A stretch of DNA of 64,000 nucleotides, from contig CAWIQF010000006.1 in assembly GCA_963838205.1 (NCBI GenBank), positions 124,001 through 188,000 of the forward strand. The letters are read 5' to 3'. Positions 49,122 to 58,000 of this stretch are shown piece by piece. The position numbers were made by a program, and so were the translations under genes. The stretch comes from CAIVVT01 sp963838205 (lineage in GTDB: Bacteria; Acidobacteriota; Terriglobia; Bryobacterales; Bryobacteraceae). Numbering within the stretch: the stretch's first letter is position 1; each line of letters starts with the position of its first letter. A model generated the notes under the pieces. It was not told the DNA's origin, ran no database searches, and saw only the letters and a program-made list of their open reading frames with translations.

Positions 49122-49277
49122 GTCTATCTTTCGGCCCGGTGCGAGCACACGCTCAGCGCTAGCCGCACACAGCCCTATTCTCGCCCTCGCAGACTTGTTC
49201 TTATGTGCTGAATCTAAGTGGCTTTTTCGCCGCCGCGCTCAGCCCTCGGGTAACCCGTGCGGCTTTACGGGACTCGC

Positions 49278-50896
49278 TCAGGCGGTCACCGTACTCGCGA
49301 TATCGCCCAGCCCGCGCTCCTGGATTTCCATCTCGCGCATCCGGAACTTCTGGATCTTGCCGGTGACGGTGATCGGGAATGAATCCACAAACCGGATCAG
49401 TGCCGGGACTTTAAAGTACGCGATCCGGCCACGGCAATAGTCGCGGATCTCCTCCTCCGTCGCCTCCTGCTCCGGCTTGAGCCGGATCCAGGCGCAAACC
49501 ACCTCGCTCAGGCGCGCATCCGGCACCCCGATCACCTGCGCCTCGGCCACTTTCGGATGCGTGTAGAGGAACTCCTCGATCTCCCGCGGATAGATATTCT
49601 CGCCGCCGCGCAGGATCATGTCCTTGGCCCGGCCGGTGATCCGAAATGCGCCGTCCTCGCGCATCACCGCCAGGTCGCCGCTGCGCAGCCAGCCGTCCGG
49701 GCTGATCACACTCTGCGTCGCCGCCACGTCGCCATCGTAGCCCGCCATCGTCAGGTAACCCCGCGCGCAGAGTTCCCCCTGCTGGCCGACCGGGACCACG
49801 TGCCCGCTGACCGGATCGATGATCCGGATCTCGGTGGCCGGCATCGCGCGCCCCACCGTCGAGCAGCGGAACTCGATCGAATCGCTCACGTCCGACATTA
49901 CACTCACCGGCGACGTCTCGGTCTGCCCATAGCAGATCGTGATCTCGCTGCAGTGCATCTCCTCGACCACCCGCTTCATCACCTGCACCGGGCACGGCGA
50001 TCCCGCCATCACGCCCGTCCGCAGGCTGCTCAGGTCGAAGCTCGAAAACGCCGGGTGGCTCGAGCTCGGCAATGAACATCGCCGGCACTCCGTACAGCGC
50101 CGTGGCCCGCTCTTCCTGCACGGCGGACATCGCCGCCACCGCGTCGAAGGAGGCTGCCGGCAGGATCATCGCCGCTCCCGACGCCGCCGCGGCGATCGTC
50201 CCGATCACGCAGCCGAAACAGTGGTACAGCGGCACCGGAATGCAGATCCGGTCCTCGCCCGTCAGTTGCAGCCGCTCGGCGATGAAGCGCCCGTTGTTGA
50301 CGATATTGCGGTGGCTCAGCAGCACGCCCTTGGGCGAGCCCGTCGTGCCCGACGTGTATTGGATATTGGCGATGTCGCCGCCGTCAATCTCCGGCGGGTG
50401 AAATGGATGCCGCGCGTCCAGCAGATCGTTCCACTCCGGGCTGCCGAGGTAGATCGCCCGCCGCAGTTCGCACTCCAAACCGTCCAGCGATTCGGCCAGG
50501 ATTTTCCGGTAATCGGCCCTCGCGTCGCGCTCCTGCATGAACAGGTATTTGAGGCGCGATACGCGCAGCACGAACGACAGACTCGTGGCTGCGATACGCC
50601 GGATTGACATTGACCAGAATCACGCCCGCCGCGGCCGCGCCGAACTGCAGGTACACCCACTCGGCGCAGTTCGTCGACCACACGCCGATCCGGTCCCCGG
50701 GCTTCAGCCCCAGGCTCTGCAATGCGGCCGCCGTCCGCACCACCTTTTCCAGCAGCCCGGCCCACGTCAGCCGGATCCCCTGGTGCCGGCTCACCAGTCC
50801 CAGGCCTTGCGGGTCCATCGTTGCGCATTCGCGCAACAACTCACCCAATGACAAATCGAGAACTTCCGCCTCCGGTCCACGGGCGTAACTCAGCAT
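49278..50896 (-). pseudogene. Acyl-CoA synthetase (AMP-forming), frame disrupted twice
   Basis: A FadD-like ligase that activates carboxylic acids through an acyl-adenylate. Three frames join into about 539 residues. Frame one (from 50896) ends VNVNPAYRSHE; an extra T at 50581 shifts it. Frame two has the AMP-binding P-loop YTSGTTGSPKGVLLSHRN and YHCFGCVIGT, ending MFIAELE. An extra C at 50058 shifts it again. Frame three has HPAFSSFDLSSLRTGVMAG, GYMGQTET-type ICYGQTETSPVS, DGWLRSGDLAVM, RAKDMILRGGENIYPREIEE and the catalytic Lys in TVTGKIQKF. No key residue is missing once the two bases are removed. Confidence 0.85.
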
Positions 50897-51055
50897 ACTT
50901 ACCGAAATTTTATCAAGAGTATCCGGTCGTTTTAGGGTGGAATTAGCCGGACAGTGTATTTCTAATTTGTCGATAATAACTACTTATTAAGGCACCCCTA
51001 ATCGATGTCTTCATAAGCGATTCGGCTCAATGCTGCGATCACAAATGGCCGCCCA

Positions 51056-51103
51056 GTACCGTCTTACGTACCGTCTTGCGCGCCTTCCTACGCACCTTCT
51101 TAC
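51056..51103. repeat. Tandem 12-mer, four units
   Basis: Units are GTACCGTCTTAC (51056), GTACCGTCTTGC (51068), GCGCCTTCCTAC (51080) and GCACCTTCTTAC (51092). They are head-to-tail without gaps; the first two differ by one base, and the others are more diverged. Confidence 0.65.
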
Positions 51104-51124
51104 CGAGCCCCGACCGACGATTCA

Positions 51125-51239
51125 GAGCCGCGACCGTTAGGAAGCGGTTCTTGCGTTGTTACTGAGCCGCGACCAAAGGGAACGGTCCTCGCGTCGTTGC
51201 TTTGCGTTGTTTCCGAGCCGCGACCGCGAAGGAGCGCTC
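51125..51239 (+). repeat. Cluster of three GAGCCGCGAC-type repeats
   Basis: Copies of about 25 bases start at 51125, 51164 and 51215, each reading GAGCCGCGACC, a 4-6 base variable part, then a GGA(A)GCGGTC-like end. The linkers share a TTGCGTTGTTAC-like sequence, so the true unit may be about 39-50 bases. A fragment (CGAGCCCCGACCGACGA) precedes them at 51104. Confidence 0.7.
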
Positions 51240-51356
51240 TTCGCTGTGTTACGAGTGGACTTTCGTGCGAGTGGCCTCCGCGAATGATCCAATCAACTTC
51301 CCATCCACGCCACTGTCCCGCCGCCTCGCCGCCCCTTTGCTATCCTGTCTCTTGCG

Positions 51357-51578
51357 ATGACCAAAGTGGACGTGACCTACTCTCTGAGTGGCGTCGTCAA
51401 CGCGGTCCTGCTGGACCGGATCGACCGCGCCCACGGCATTTACGGACTCCAGGCTCTTCGCCTCAGCCCGGCGCTCGATGTCCTGCATGTTGAATACGAT
51501 GCCTCGCGCCTGAAACCCGAAGACGTCGACCACGCGCTCCACTCGGCTGGACTCGCCGTGCGCCGCCTGAAGGAGTAG
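51357..51578 (+). CDS. Small HMA-like domain protein without metal-binding cysteines
   Basis: A 73-residue protein with the beta-alpha-beta-beta-alpha-beta rhythm of heavy-metal-associated domains: VDVTYSLSGVVNAVLLDRID, IYGLQALRLSPALDVLHVEY, then LKPEDVDHALHSAGLAVRRL. The CxxC metal site is absent; the corresponding loop is SLSGVVNA. It lies 38 bp upstream of the MscS-type channel gene on the same strand. Function unknown; a copper-chaperone role is unlikely. Confidence 0.55.
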   Translation: MTKVDVTYSLSGVVNAVLLDRIDRAHGIYGLQALRLSPALDVLHVEYDASRLKPEDVDHALHSAGLAVRRLKE

Positions 51579-51616
51579 CCCGGCGCTCTCTCTTCCCTCG
51601 CGCCACCCTGCGGCTC

Positions 51617-52744
51617 ATGTCAACTCCCTCCGCCAATCTCGATATCGACTCCCTCGGCAAAGTCCTGCGCTTCTGGACCGAGTGGCACGGCGCGTGGCGC
51701 TTCGCACTCGTCTTCCTGCTCGTCTTGGGCGCAGCCTGGGTCGTCCGGAGCCTGCTCTTTCGCGCGCTCGAGCGCATCGCCGCGCGCACCTCCACCGACC
51801 TCGACGATACGCTCGCCGGCGCCCTGCGCTGGCCCTCCCGCTACTGGATCGTGCTGCTGGCGCTGGTGGTCGCCGTCGCCGATCTCGACGAGCGCGACGT
51901 CCCCGCGCGCATCGCCCATGCCTTATCGCTCGCGACCCTCATTCTCCTCACCATTTCGGTCGCCCTGGCCGTCGCCCGCGTCAGCATCGTGCTGCTCGAG
52001 CACTCCATGCGCCGCAGCGCCACCGGCATCCAGATCACCACGCTCACGAAAATCATGATCCGGATCTTCTGGGCCGTGCCCGCGGTGCTGATCATCCTCA
52101 GCGCCTTCAATGTTCAGGCCTGGCCCGCCATGGCCACCCTGGGCGTCGGCGGCATCGCCGTTTCCTTCGCCTTGAAAGACACCTTCGCCAACGTCTTTTC
52201 GGGCTTCTACGTCAGCCTGGCCGGCCAGTTGCACCGCGGCGACTTCATCCGCCTGGACAGGTCCACCGCAGGCTTCGTCGAAGGCTACGTGATGGATATC
52301 CACTGGCGCATCACGACCCTCCTCACGCTCGACAACAACATGGTGCTGATCCCTAACTCGAAGCTCGCCGAAGCCATCGTCACCAACTTCAGCCAGCCCG
52401 CCGCGCCGCTCAGCGTGTCCATCCCCTATGGCGTCGCTTACGATACCGACATCGCGCTGCTCGACCGAGTCGTGCTGGAAGTTGTGAAAAGCGCCACCGG
52501 CGAAGTCGCCGGTCTGCTCGCGGAACCGGCGCCCGTCAATCGCCTCACGCCAGGCTTCGGCGATTCAGCCCTAAACTTCACGCTCTCTGTGTCCGTCACC
52601 AGCGTCGCGGCCCAGTTCGCCGTCGCCGACCTGCTGCGGCGCAGGCTGCTGGCGCGTTTCCGCCAGGAAGGCATCCGCATCCCCTTCCCGACGCGCACCC
52701 TCGAAGTCCATCGCGAACCCGGCTCACCCCCACCCGCGCCCTGA
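51617..52744 (+). CDS. MscS-family mechanosensitive ion channel
   Basis: A 375-residue membrane channel that releases solutes on hypo-osmotic shock. It has three to four N-terminal helices (about 25-45, 75-95, 105-130, 140-160); the pore helix with the beta-domain entry GVGGIAVSFALKDTFANVFSG is near 176; and the cytoplasmic domain has RSTAGFVEGYVMDIHWRITT near 215 and the NMVLIPNSKLAEAIVTNFS motif near 240. Its stop is 2 bp from the convergent stop of the next gene. Confidence 0.9.
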   Translation: MSTPSANLDIDSLGKVLRFWTEWHGAWRFALVFLLVLGAAWVVRSLLFRALERIAARTSTDLDDTLAGALRWPSRYWIVLLALVVAVADLDERDVPARIAHALSLATLILLTISVALAVARVSIVLLEHSMRRSATGIQITTLTKIMIRIFWAVPAVLIILSAFNVQAWPAMATLGVGGIAVSFALKDTFANVFSGFYVSLAGQLHRGDFIRLDRSTAGFVEGYVMDIHWRITTLLTLDNNMVLIPNSKLAEAIVTNFSQPAAPLSVSIPYGVAYDTDIALLDRVVLEVVKSATGEVAGLLAEPAPVNRLTPGFGDSALNFTLSVSVTSVAAQFAVADLLRRRLLARFRQEGIRIPFPTRTLEVHREPGSPPPAP

Positions 52745-52746
52745 TC

Positions 52747-53061
52747 CTACTGGCCGGCCTTGGTCAGCGCCCCGCCCGTCTTCTCCAGCCCCTTGCCGGT
52801 CGCGTGCACCACGCCCTTGGCCCCGTCCGCGACGCCCTTTCCAACCGCCTTCGTCCCCGTCACCGTGCCGTGGGCCGTTGCTTGGGCCACGCCCGTCACC
52901 GCCTCGCCCGATTTCTGCACGCCCGCCTTCACGCCGTGCCCCGCCGCCGTGGCGGCGTGGACCGTCTTCGTGGGCACGGATTCGCTCTTCTTTCGAATCT
53001 CAGCCTGCACGCCGGGCTGCACCAGGCCCAGCGCCAGCATTAAACATACTGGTCGAATCAT
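52747..53061 (-). CDS. Small secreted Gly/Ala/Lys-rich protein
   Basis: A 104-residue protein with a signal peptide (1-20, VQPGVQA) and a low-complexity body made of degenerate repeats of about 11-14 residues around G-x-x-x-G and A-T-A/G-K-G (for example KAVGKGVADGAKGVVHATGK). This resembles LEA-like or amphipathic helical proteins; no function is known. The ATG at 53061 begins the signal peptide. It is convergent with mscS. Confidence 0.6.
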   Translation of the reverse strand: MIRPVCLMLALGLVQPGVQAEIRKKSESVPTKTVHAATAAGHGVKAGVQKSGEAVTGVAQATAHGTVTGTKAVGKGVADGAKGVVHATGKGLEKTGGALTKAGQ

Positions 53062-53245
53062 GTTTCTATGCTGCACTAGAACTGCCCTGATTTCAAGAAC
53101 ATCTTGGGATCGCGGCCGGCTCCCAAACGCTGCGAAAAGAACGCCGCCGCCGTTCCGATGGACTGAACCGTGAAGGCGCGCTTCCACCGGACACAGGGAA
53201 ACCACCCCCGCGGCAACTAACGATCGTCCATTCGCTGCCGCCAGT

Positions 53246-53275
53246 TTGAACTCTTTCGACCCCGCGTGTTACCTT
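53246..53275 (+). promoter_or_regulatory. Possible promoter of tRNA-Asp
   Basis: TTGAAC (53246-53251), an 18-bp spacer and TACCTT (53270-53275) lie about 20 bases before the tRNA. The -35 is good; the -10 is weak. Confidence 0.35.
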
Positions 53276-53295
53276 GGGAATGTTCGACGTGCTGC

Positions 53296-53372
<77 letters not shown>

Positions 53373-53479
53373 TTCGTTCTCAAAGCCCACCGCCCGCACT
53401 CCCGGTCCAAACCTGAGCATCGAGGAATAGTCAGCCAGCCGATTTCGCCCGACAGCGATGCCGATGGCTGAATTCTGCG

Positions 53480-53833
53480 TTAGCTCGCTGGGCCCAGTAC
53501 GTCCTCGACGGCTTCCGGATGCCGCGCAATGACGGCCAGCAGGACGCGCGTGGGCGTGTCCGGTCGGGCGCGTCCTTGTTCCCAATTCTGTAGCGTGGGC
53601 AGCGGGAAACCGAATCTGGCCGCGAATTGAGACTGGCTCAGGCCCATTCCGCGGCGGATTTCGCGGACATCGGTGTGCGGCACCTGGACCACAGTAACCC
53701 TTGCGCCAGTGGTTCGGCCCTGCGTCCAGGCCACCGCCTGTTCAAGTCCTTCGATGACGCGTGCGCCGACTGTGGGGCGGCGGGTCGGTTTCTTCGCCGT
53801 AGTCCTTTTCTTGGTTGCAGCTTTGGTCGCCAT
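53480..53833 (-). CDS. Antitoxin-like helix-turn-helix protein (HigA/NadS type)
   Basis: A 117-residue DNA-binding protein. A Lys/Arg/Thr-rich N-terminal tail (1-20) and a linker precede the HTH domain: VREIRRGMGLSQSQFAARFG (about 56-75) and LPTLQNWEQGRARPDTPTR (78-96), the XRE fold used by antitoxins that follow RelE/HigB-like toxins. It starts 14 bp after the toxin gene stop, in the toxin-first order, and ends about 105 bp from tRNA-Asp. It likely represses the pair. Confidence 0.8.
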   Translation of the reverse strand: MATKAATKKRTTAKKPTRRPTVGARVIEGLEQAVAWTQGRTTGARVTVVQVPHTDVREIRRGMGLSQSQFAARFGFPLPTLQNWEQGRARPDTPTRVLLAVIARHPEAVEDVLGPAS

Positions 53834-53847
53834 CTTCGTTTTGTCTC

Positions 53848-54198
53848 CTATCCCTTCGCCCCATAATTCGCCGCCAGTAGCGTGACGATCCGCTTCATCG
53901 CGTTGCGCTCGGCCCGGCTTAGGTTCGCCTTCTCGTTCTTGCCGTAGGCCGTTAGCAGGAACAGCGGAATGCGCTCGTTGTGAAAGTAGTAGATCACTCT
54001 CGCGCCACCTCGCTTGCCACGGCCAGGCAGCGCCCAGCGCAGCTTTCGCACACCGCCTGTTTCCGGGATGATGTCTCCGGCGTCCGGGTTCAACGCCAGA
54101 AACCAGACCAACTCCGCGCGCATCAGAGGCGGCATGAGAGACGCCGCGTCTTTCAGAAACCGTTCGGTCTCTACCACCGTGATCGGCGACGGCCCCAT
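53848..54198 (-). CDS. RelE/HigB-like toxin
   Basis: A 116-residue RelE-superfamily protein: VVETERFLKDAASLMPPLM (N-terminal helices), GDIIPETGGVRKLRWALPGR (strand with the conserved G-x-R-K-x-R) and ARVIYYFHNERIPLFLLTAY then KNEKANLSRAERNAMKRI. These features match the HigB/DUF1044-like type II toxins that cleave mRNA on the ribosome. It is the first gene of the pair, 14 bp before the antitoxin. Confidence 0.8.
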   Translation of the reverse strand: MGPSPITVVETERFLKDAASLMPPLMRAELVWFLALNPDAGDIIPETGGVRKLRWALPGRGKRGGARVIYYFHNERIPLFLLTAYGKNEKANLSRAERNAMKRIVTLLAANYGAKG

Positions 54199-54292
54199 GG
54201 CCTTAGTGTACGCAAATTGCGGATAGCATGCAATCCCTCATAACACCGCTGGCCTGTCGCGGTAGGGGCCCGGCCTGCGACAATTCGAAGGT

Positions 54293-55324
54293 ATGCTGAT
54301 TCGCTCGCGGGCGCCTCTCCGGCTCGGTTTTGCCGGCGGCGGCACGGACGTCTCCCCGTATTGCGACCTGCACGGCGGAGCGATTCTCAACGCCACCATC
54401 GATCTCTACGCCACCTCCGTGCTGCGGCCGCGCACGGACGGCACCGTGCGCTTCCACGCCGCCGACCGCGGCAGCGTCTTCGAAGCCCGCGCGGTCAGCG
54501 AATTCCCGATCGAAGAACCGTTGGTGCTGCACAAGGCGATGTACAACCACATCGTCAAGAACCACGCCGGCGGCCGCCCGCTCGCTCTGGATCTGACTAC
54601 CTATTCGGACGCGCCGGCGGGCTCCGGCCTGGGCGCCAGCTCGACCCTCTGCGTTACCATGGTCCAGGCCTTCACCGAGTGGCTGCAACTGCCCCTCGGC
54701 CTGCACGATATCGCGCGCACGGCGTTCCAGGTCGAGCGCGTCGAACTCGCGATGCAGGGCGGCCGGCAGGACCAGTTCGCCGCGGCCTTTGGCGGCTTTA
54801 ACTTCATGGAGTTCTTCGCCGGCGAGCGCGTAATCGTCAATCCGCTGCGCCTGAAACCGTGGATCGTGGCCGAGCTGGAAGCTTCGCTGGTCCTCTTTTA
54901 TACCGGCGTCTCGCGCGATTCGGCGGCCATCATCGACCGCCAGATTCAGAACCTGACGACTGCCAGTCCGGCAATCCTGGAAGAGTTCCATGCCATCAAG
55001 CGCCAGGCCTTCGAGATGAAGGAGACGCTGATCCGCGGCGACATCCGCGCCTTCGCCCGCAGCCTCGGGCAAAGCTGGCAGGCCAAGAAGAATACGGCCG
55101 TGGGCATCTCGACGTCAGTGATCGAGGAGGCGCTGGAGGCCGGGCTGAGCCAGGGCGCCTACGCCGGCAAAGTGAGCGGCGCGGGCGGCGGAGGATTCGT
55201 CATGCTGGTCGCCGATCCGCTGCGCCGGGTCGCCGTGGTGCGCGCCCTCGAGAAGCTCCCCGGCCAGGTGATCCCCTGCCATTTCACGCCCGAAGGCGTA
55301 CAGACGTGGACCGTGGAAGAGTGA
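54293..55324 (+). CDS. hddA: D-glycero-D-manno-heptose 7-phosphate kinase (GHMP kinase)
   Basis: A 343-residue sugar kinase making D-glycero-alpha-D-manno-heptose 1,7-bisphosphate for GDP-heptose. GHMP motif 1 is SRAPLRLGFAGGGTDVSPYC (4-23), motif 2 is DAPAGSGLGASSTLCVTM near 104, and motif 3 is GKVSGAGGGGFVMLV near 292. QGGRQDQFAAAFGG near 152 is typical of HddA. hddC follows after 88 bp. The bisphosphate phosphatase and isomerase are not in the window. Confidence 0.85.
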   Translation: MLIRSRAPLRLGFAGGGTDVSPYCDLHGGAILNATIDLYATSVLRPRTDGTVRFHAADRGSVFEARAVSEFPIEEPLVLHKAMYNHIVKNHAGGRPLALDLTTYSDAPAGSGLGASSTLCVTMVQAFTEWLQLPLGLHDIARTAFQVERVELAMQGGRQDQFAAAFGGFNFMEFFAGERVIVNPLRLKPWIVAELEASLVLFYTGVSRDSAAIIDRQIQNLTTASPAILEEFHAIKRQAFEMKETLIRGDIRAFARSLGQSWQAKKNTAVGISTSVIEEALEAGLSQGAYAGKVSGAGGGGFVMLVADPLRRVAVVRALEKLPGQVIPCHFTPEGVQTWTVEE

Positions 55325-55412
55325 GCGTGGACTTCACCGCCGCGGCCGTCAGGGAGCCGGCATCCGGACTTCTGCAATCAGGCCGCAGTGAGCGGACGGC
55401 GAAGGAGTAACA

Positions 55413-56147
55413 GTGGACCGTGGACCGGTGACCGAAGCGATCGTGCTCGCGGGCGGCTTCGGCACGCGGCTGCGATCGGTGCTGGGAGAAGTGCCGAAGA
55501 TCCTCGCGCCGGTGCGCGGCGTGGCCTTCGTCCACTACGTGCTGCGCTGGCTGGAGAGCCAGGGCATCGAGCGCGTCACGGCCTGCACGGGCTACCTCGC
55601 CGCGCAGGTGGAAGCGGAACTCAGTCACTACCGCGGACGCATGTCCATCACGAGTCTGCGCGAGGAAACGCCCCTCGGCACGGGCGGAGCGATCTACAGC
55701 GGACTGAAAAAAGTGCAGCGCGAGAGCGCCTTCATCGTGAATGGCGACACCTATTTCCCGGCCGATCTCGCCGTGTTCCAGGCCGTGGCGCAGCGTCTCG
55801 ATACCAAGCTGGCGGTGGCGCTGCGGCGCTTGGAGGACACATCGCGCTACGGCGCGGTGGAGCTGGAGCAAGGGCTGATTGCGCGCGTCAACGAGAAAGG
55901 ACGCAGTGGTCCGGGCCTGGTCAACGCCGGGCTGTATCTGCTGCCGAGTGAGTTGTGGCACAGCGTCCCGATGCCCGACATCTTCTCGTGGGAACTGGAT
56001 TTTCTGCAGCCCTTGGCGCCCGCTTTGGGCACGGCCGGCGTCGTCCTCGATGCGCCGTTTCTGGACATCGGCACGCCCGCGAGTTACGCTCGCGCGGAGA
56101 GCATCCTGCCCGATCTGGGTCCGGCCACAGCACAAAATCAGCGCTGA
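55413..56147 (+). CDS. hddC: Heptose 1-phosphate nucleotidyltransferase (HddC-like)
   Basis: A 244-residue NTP transferase. The signature is AIVLAGGFGTRLRSVLGEVP (9-28) with the KILAPVRG lysine (29-36), then EETPLGTGGAIYSGL near 87, the metal Asp in VNGDTYFP near 111 and FLDIGTPASYARAE near 213. Together with hddA it would form GDP-D-glycero-D-manno-heptose. Start is GTG at 55413 with AAGGAG five bases upstream. Confidence 0.83.
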   Translation: MDRGPVTEAIVLAGGFGTRLRSVLGEVPKILAPVRGVAFVHYVLRWLESQGIERVTACTGYLAAQVEAELSHYRGRMSITSLREETPLGTGGAIYSGLKKVQRESAFIVNGDTYFPADLAVFQAVAQRLDTKLAVALRRLEDTSRYGAVELEQGLIARVNEKGRSGPGLVNAGLYLLPSELWHSVPMPDIFSWELDFLQPLAPALGTAGVVLDAPFLDIGTPASYARAESILPDLGPATAQNQR

Positions 56148-56429
56148 ATCGGCGTCATTTCAGCGTGCTGTGAAACACGGCAAGATGCTAGCTAAGTCCT
56201 TTAGAAAATGCGGATTAGGCGGATACGCAAAAACACGGTAAAAACGGTGTTTTCACGGTGCGCGCATGGTGAATTACGGTAAAAACACGGTGCTTTTTGC
56301 GGTGCCCGCGCGGTGAAACTCCTGGTTTGGGACCTGACGCGTGACCGGGCGGCGCGTACGCGCCCGGGAGCGGCAACGGGTCTTTAGAGTCGAGAATGCG
56401 TTACGATGAGCTCAGGTGCACAACAGCAG
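56148..56429. other. Intergenic region with tandem A-rich repeat and GC-rich hairpin
   Basis: No gene is supported in these 282 bases. Two imperfect tandem units of about 41-44 bases start at 56235 and 56276, each ACGGTAAAAA, then CGGTG, a T-run, then (A/G)CGGTG-C-CGCG-TGGTGAA-like sequence. A hairpin CCGGGCG...CGCCCGG (56345-56367) follows; it lacks an adjacent T-run, so I do not call it a terminator. Confidence 0.5.
56235..56319. repeat. Two-unit tandem repeat, period about 41 bp
   Basis: Unit one starts ACGGTAAAAACGGTG at 56235 and unit two ACGGTAAAAACACGGTG at 56276. Both continue with a T-run, a CGGTGC core and a CGCGGTGAA-like end. A partial third copy (AAAAACACGGT) overlaps the left side. 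The A- and T-runs are unusual for this GC-rich genome. Confidence 0.6.
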
Positions 56430-56747
56430 ATGAAATCGCTTTCGTGCACAATTTGGATCCTGGCCGCCTTGCTGATAGCGGCCGTGCTCGACGATATACC
56501 CGATCCCCCAGCGGTGAGTCCTCGCGCCGCCGTATGTAAGGTCTTGCATCTGCGAGATTACTACTGCGACACCGCGATGCAGCGCGGCGATTCCCTCCCC
56601 ACTCCTGATCCCTTCCCTGTGAGTCTGGCCGCACCTGACACGTGCGAGTCCTGCCGCCCCAGCGATTGCATGGTTCTTGCTGGACAGGCGGCGGATCCAT
56701 CTCCTCCGGCGCCGCGAATCGGGCGCAAGCCAGCTTTCCAATCTTAG
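56430..56747 (+). CDS. Small secreted protein of unknown function
   Basis: A 105-residue protein with an N-terminal signal-like segment (about 1-22, SCTIWILAALLIAAVL), then DIPDPPAVSPRAAVCKV, where the Asp-Ile-Pro-Asp-Pro-Pro stretch is the only distinctive motif, and a Cys-bearing middle (CESCRPSDC near 74). It is Pro- and Ala-rich. The ATG at 56430 starts at the signal segment; an in-frame ATG at 56406 adds eight residues. It lies 157 bp upstream of the radical SAM gene on the same strand. I do not recognise a family; it may not be a real gene. Confidence 0.45.
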   Translation: MKSLSCTIWILAALLIAAVLDDIPDPPAVSPRAAVCKVLHLRDYYCDTAMQRGDSLPTPDPFPVSLAAPDTCESCRPSDCMVLAGQAADPSPPAPRIGRKPAFQS

Positions 56748-56904
56748 TCGACGGCTTGCCCGCAAGCTGAGCGGTCGTCTGCTCGAACGACGAATCGTCG
56801 AGGGACGTGTCGCGCCCAGGGGCTCCATTTCTACAGACGGATTGGCTTCTGCAAACAGATTGACGCGGCCACAATGTTGAACCGATTCGAGAGGGGAGTT
56901 TCTC

Positions 56905-57993
56905 GTGAATTCTTCCGAAGTGATTCGTGCATGGGGCAGAATCCTCAAGGGAGAGCGCCCCTCGCTGTCCATCGAGATCACCCGTGAATGTCCGCTGCGG
57001 TGTCCCGGATGCTATGCCTACGACGACGCTCATCTGGGCGGCGGCGCGACCTTGCGCAGCTTGAACGATCGCAAGGGCCAGGAGCTCATAGACGGTGTGC
57101 TGGAAGTGGTTGACCGGATACGCCCGCTGCATTTGTCCCTGGTGGGAGGCGATCCGCTGGTTCGGTATCGCGAATTGGAGTCGATGATTCCGCAACTGCT
57201 GGAGCGGGGAATCCATGTGCAGGTGGTCACCAGCGCTTTCCGTCCTATGGCGGCCAGTTGGGCGGGATTGCCCCATGTGAATGTCGTGGTGTCGATAGAC
57301 GGGCTCCAGCCCGAGCACGACGTCCGGCGAGCGCCCGCCACATACGATCGGATCCTCTCGAACATTGTCGGCCAGATCGTCACGATCCACTGTACGGTCA
57401 CCGGTCAGATGATGAAGCGGCCCGGCTATTTGAAGGAATTCCTCGAGTTTTGGACTCCACGAGCGGAGGTTCTTAAGGTATGGTTCAGCTTGTTTACGCC
57501 GCAAAAAGGCGATCGGCTGCCGGAGATGCTCCAACCACAGGAGCGTGAACGTGCGATTGCGGAGATGATAGCGCTGAGACAACGGTTTCCCAAACTGGAC
57601 ATGCCGGAAAGTATGATTCGGCAGTTTCGCACGCCTCCTCAAAACGCTCAGGAATGCGTCTTCGCACTCACCACCCAGACTCTGTCAGCCGACCTGAAAA
57701 CTAAGATCGTCCCCTGCCAGTTCGGGGGGAATCCGGACTGCGCTGCGTGCGGATGCATCGTATCCATGGGGCTGAAAGCCGTCGCGGCGCACAAGCTGGG
57801 CGGTGTGATTCCTGTTGGAGCCATCTTCAGAGCTTCCCTCAAGATCGGGCAGCTTCGAGCGAAGCGCGCCGCGAAGCGCCAGCCAGGCGATCTGAAAATC
57901 TTCTCCATCCGACCGGCAACCCCGGTGCCCGCCGGGCCTGTCGCGGGGCCGCGGACGCGCGCGTCTTCAGTGCGGATCGAGCGGGGGGCATAG
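56905..57993 (+). CDS. Radical SAM protein with extra C-terminal cysteines
   Basis: A 362-residue radical S-adenosylmethionine enzyme. The cluster motif is CPLRCPGC (Cys-x3-Cys-x2-Cys, about 29-36) in ITRECPLRCPGCYAYDDAHL, followed by LSLVGGDPLVRY near 77 (GGE-like) and VVSIDGLQPEHD near 131. A second Cys set, VPCQFGGNPDCAACGC (about 271-286), could hold an auxiliary cluster as in SPASM-like enzymes. A basic C-terminal tail follows. Start is GTG with GAGGGGAG upstream. The substrate is unknown. Confidence 0.8.
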   Translation: MNSSEVIRAWGRILKGERPSLSIEITRECPLRCPGCYAYDDAHLGGGATLRSLNDRKGQELIDGVLEVVDRIRPLHLSLVGGDPLVRYRELESMIPQLLERGIHVQVVTSAFRPMAASWAGLPHVNVVVSIDGLQPEHDVRRAPATYDRILSNIVGQIVTIHCTVTGQMMKRPGYLKEFLEFWTPRAEVLKVWFSLFTPQKGDRLPEMLQPQERERAIAEMIALRQRFPKLDMPESMIRQFRTPPQNAQECVFALTTQTLSADLKTKIVPCQFGGNPDCAACGCIVSMGLKAVAAHKLGGVIPVGAIFRASLKIGQLRAKRAAKRQPGDLKIFSIRPATPVPAGPVAGPRTRASSVRIERGA

Positions 57994-58000
57994 GGGTAAA

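Larger units (their letters stand above)
50897..51356. other. 460-bp gap: AT-rich segment, 12-mer tandem repeat and repeat cluster
   Basis: No gene is supported. About 50925-51030 is much more AT-rich than the genome and may carry the promoter of the divergent acyl-CoA synthetase. Next come four 12-base tandem units (51056-51103) and three GAGCCGCGAC-type repeats (51125-51239). The last 115 bp hold nothing I recognise beyond the likely start region of the small protein at 51357. Confidence 0.55.

Noticed and set aside
51125..51239. CRISPR array
   Set aside because: Three copies of about 25 bases with unequal distances (39 and 51), imperfect repeats and no cas genes nearby.
56345..56367. Intrinsic terminator after hddC
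   Set aside because: The CCGGGCG/CGCCCGG stem is strong but no T-run follows directly.
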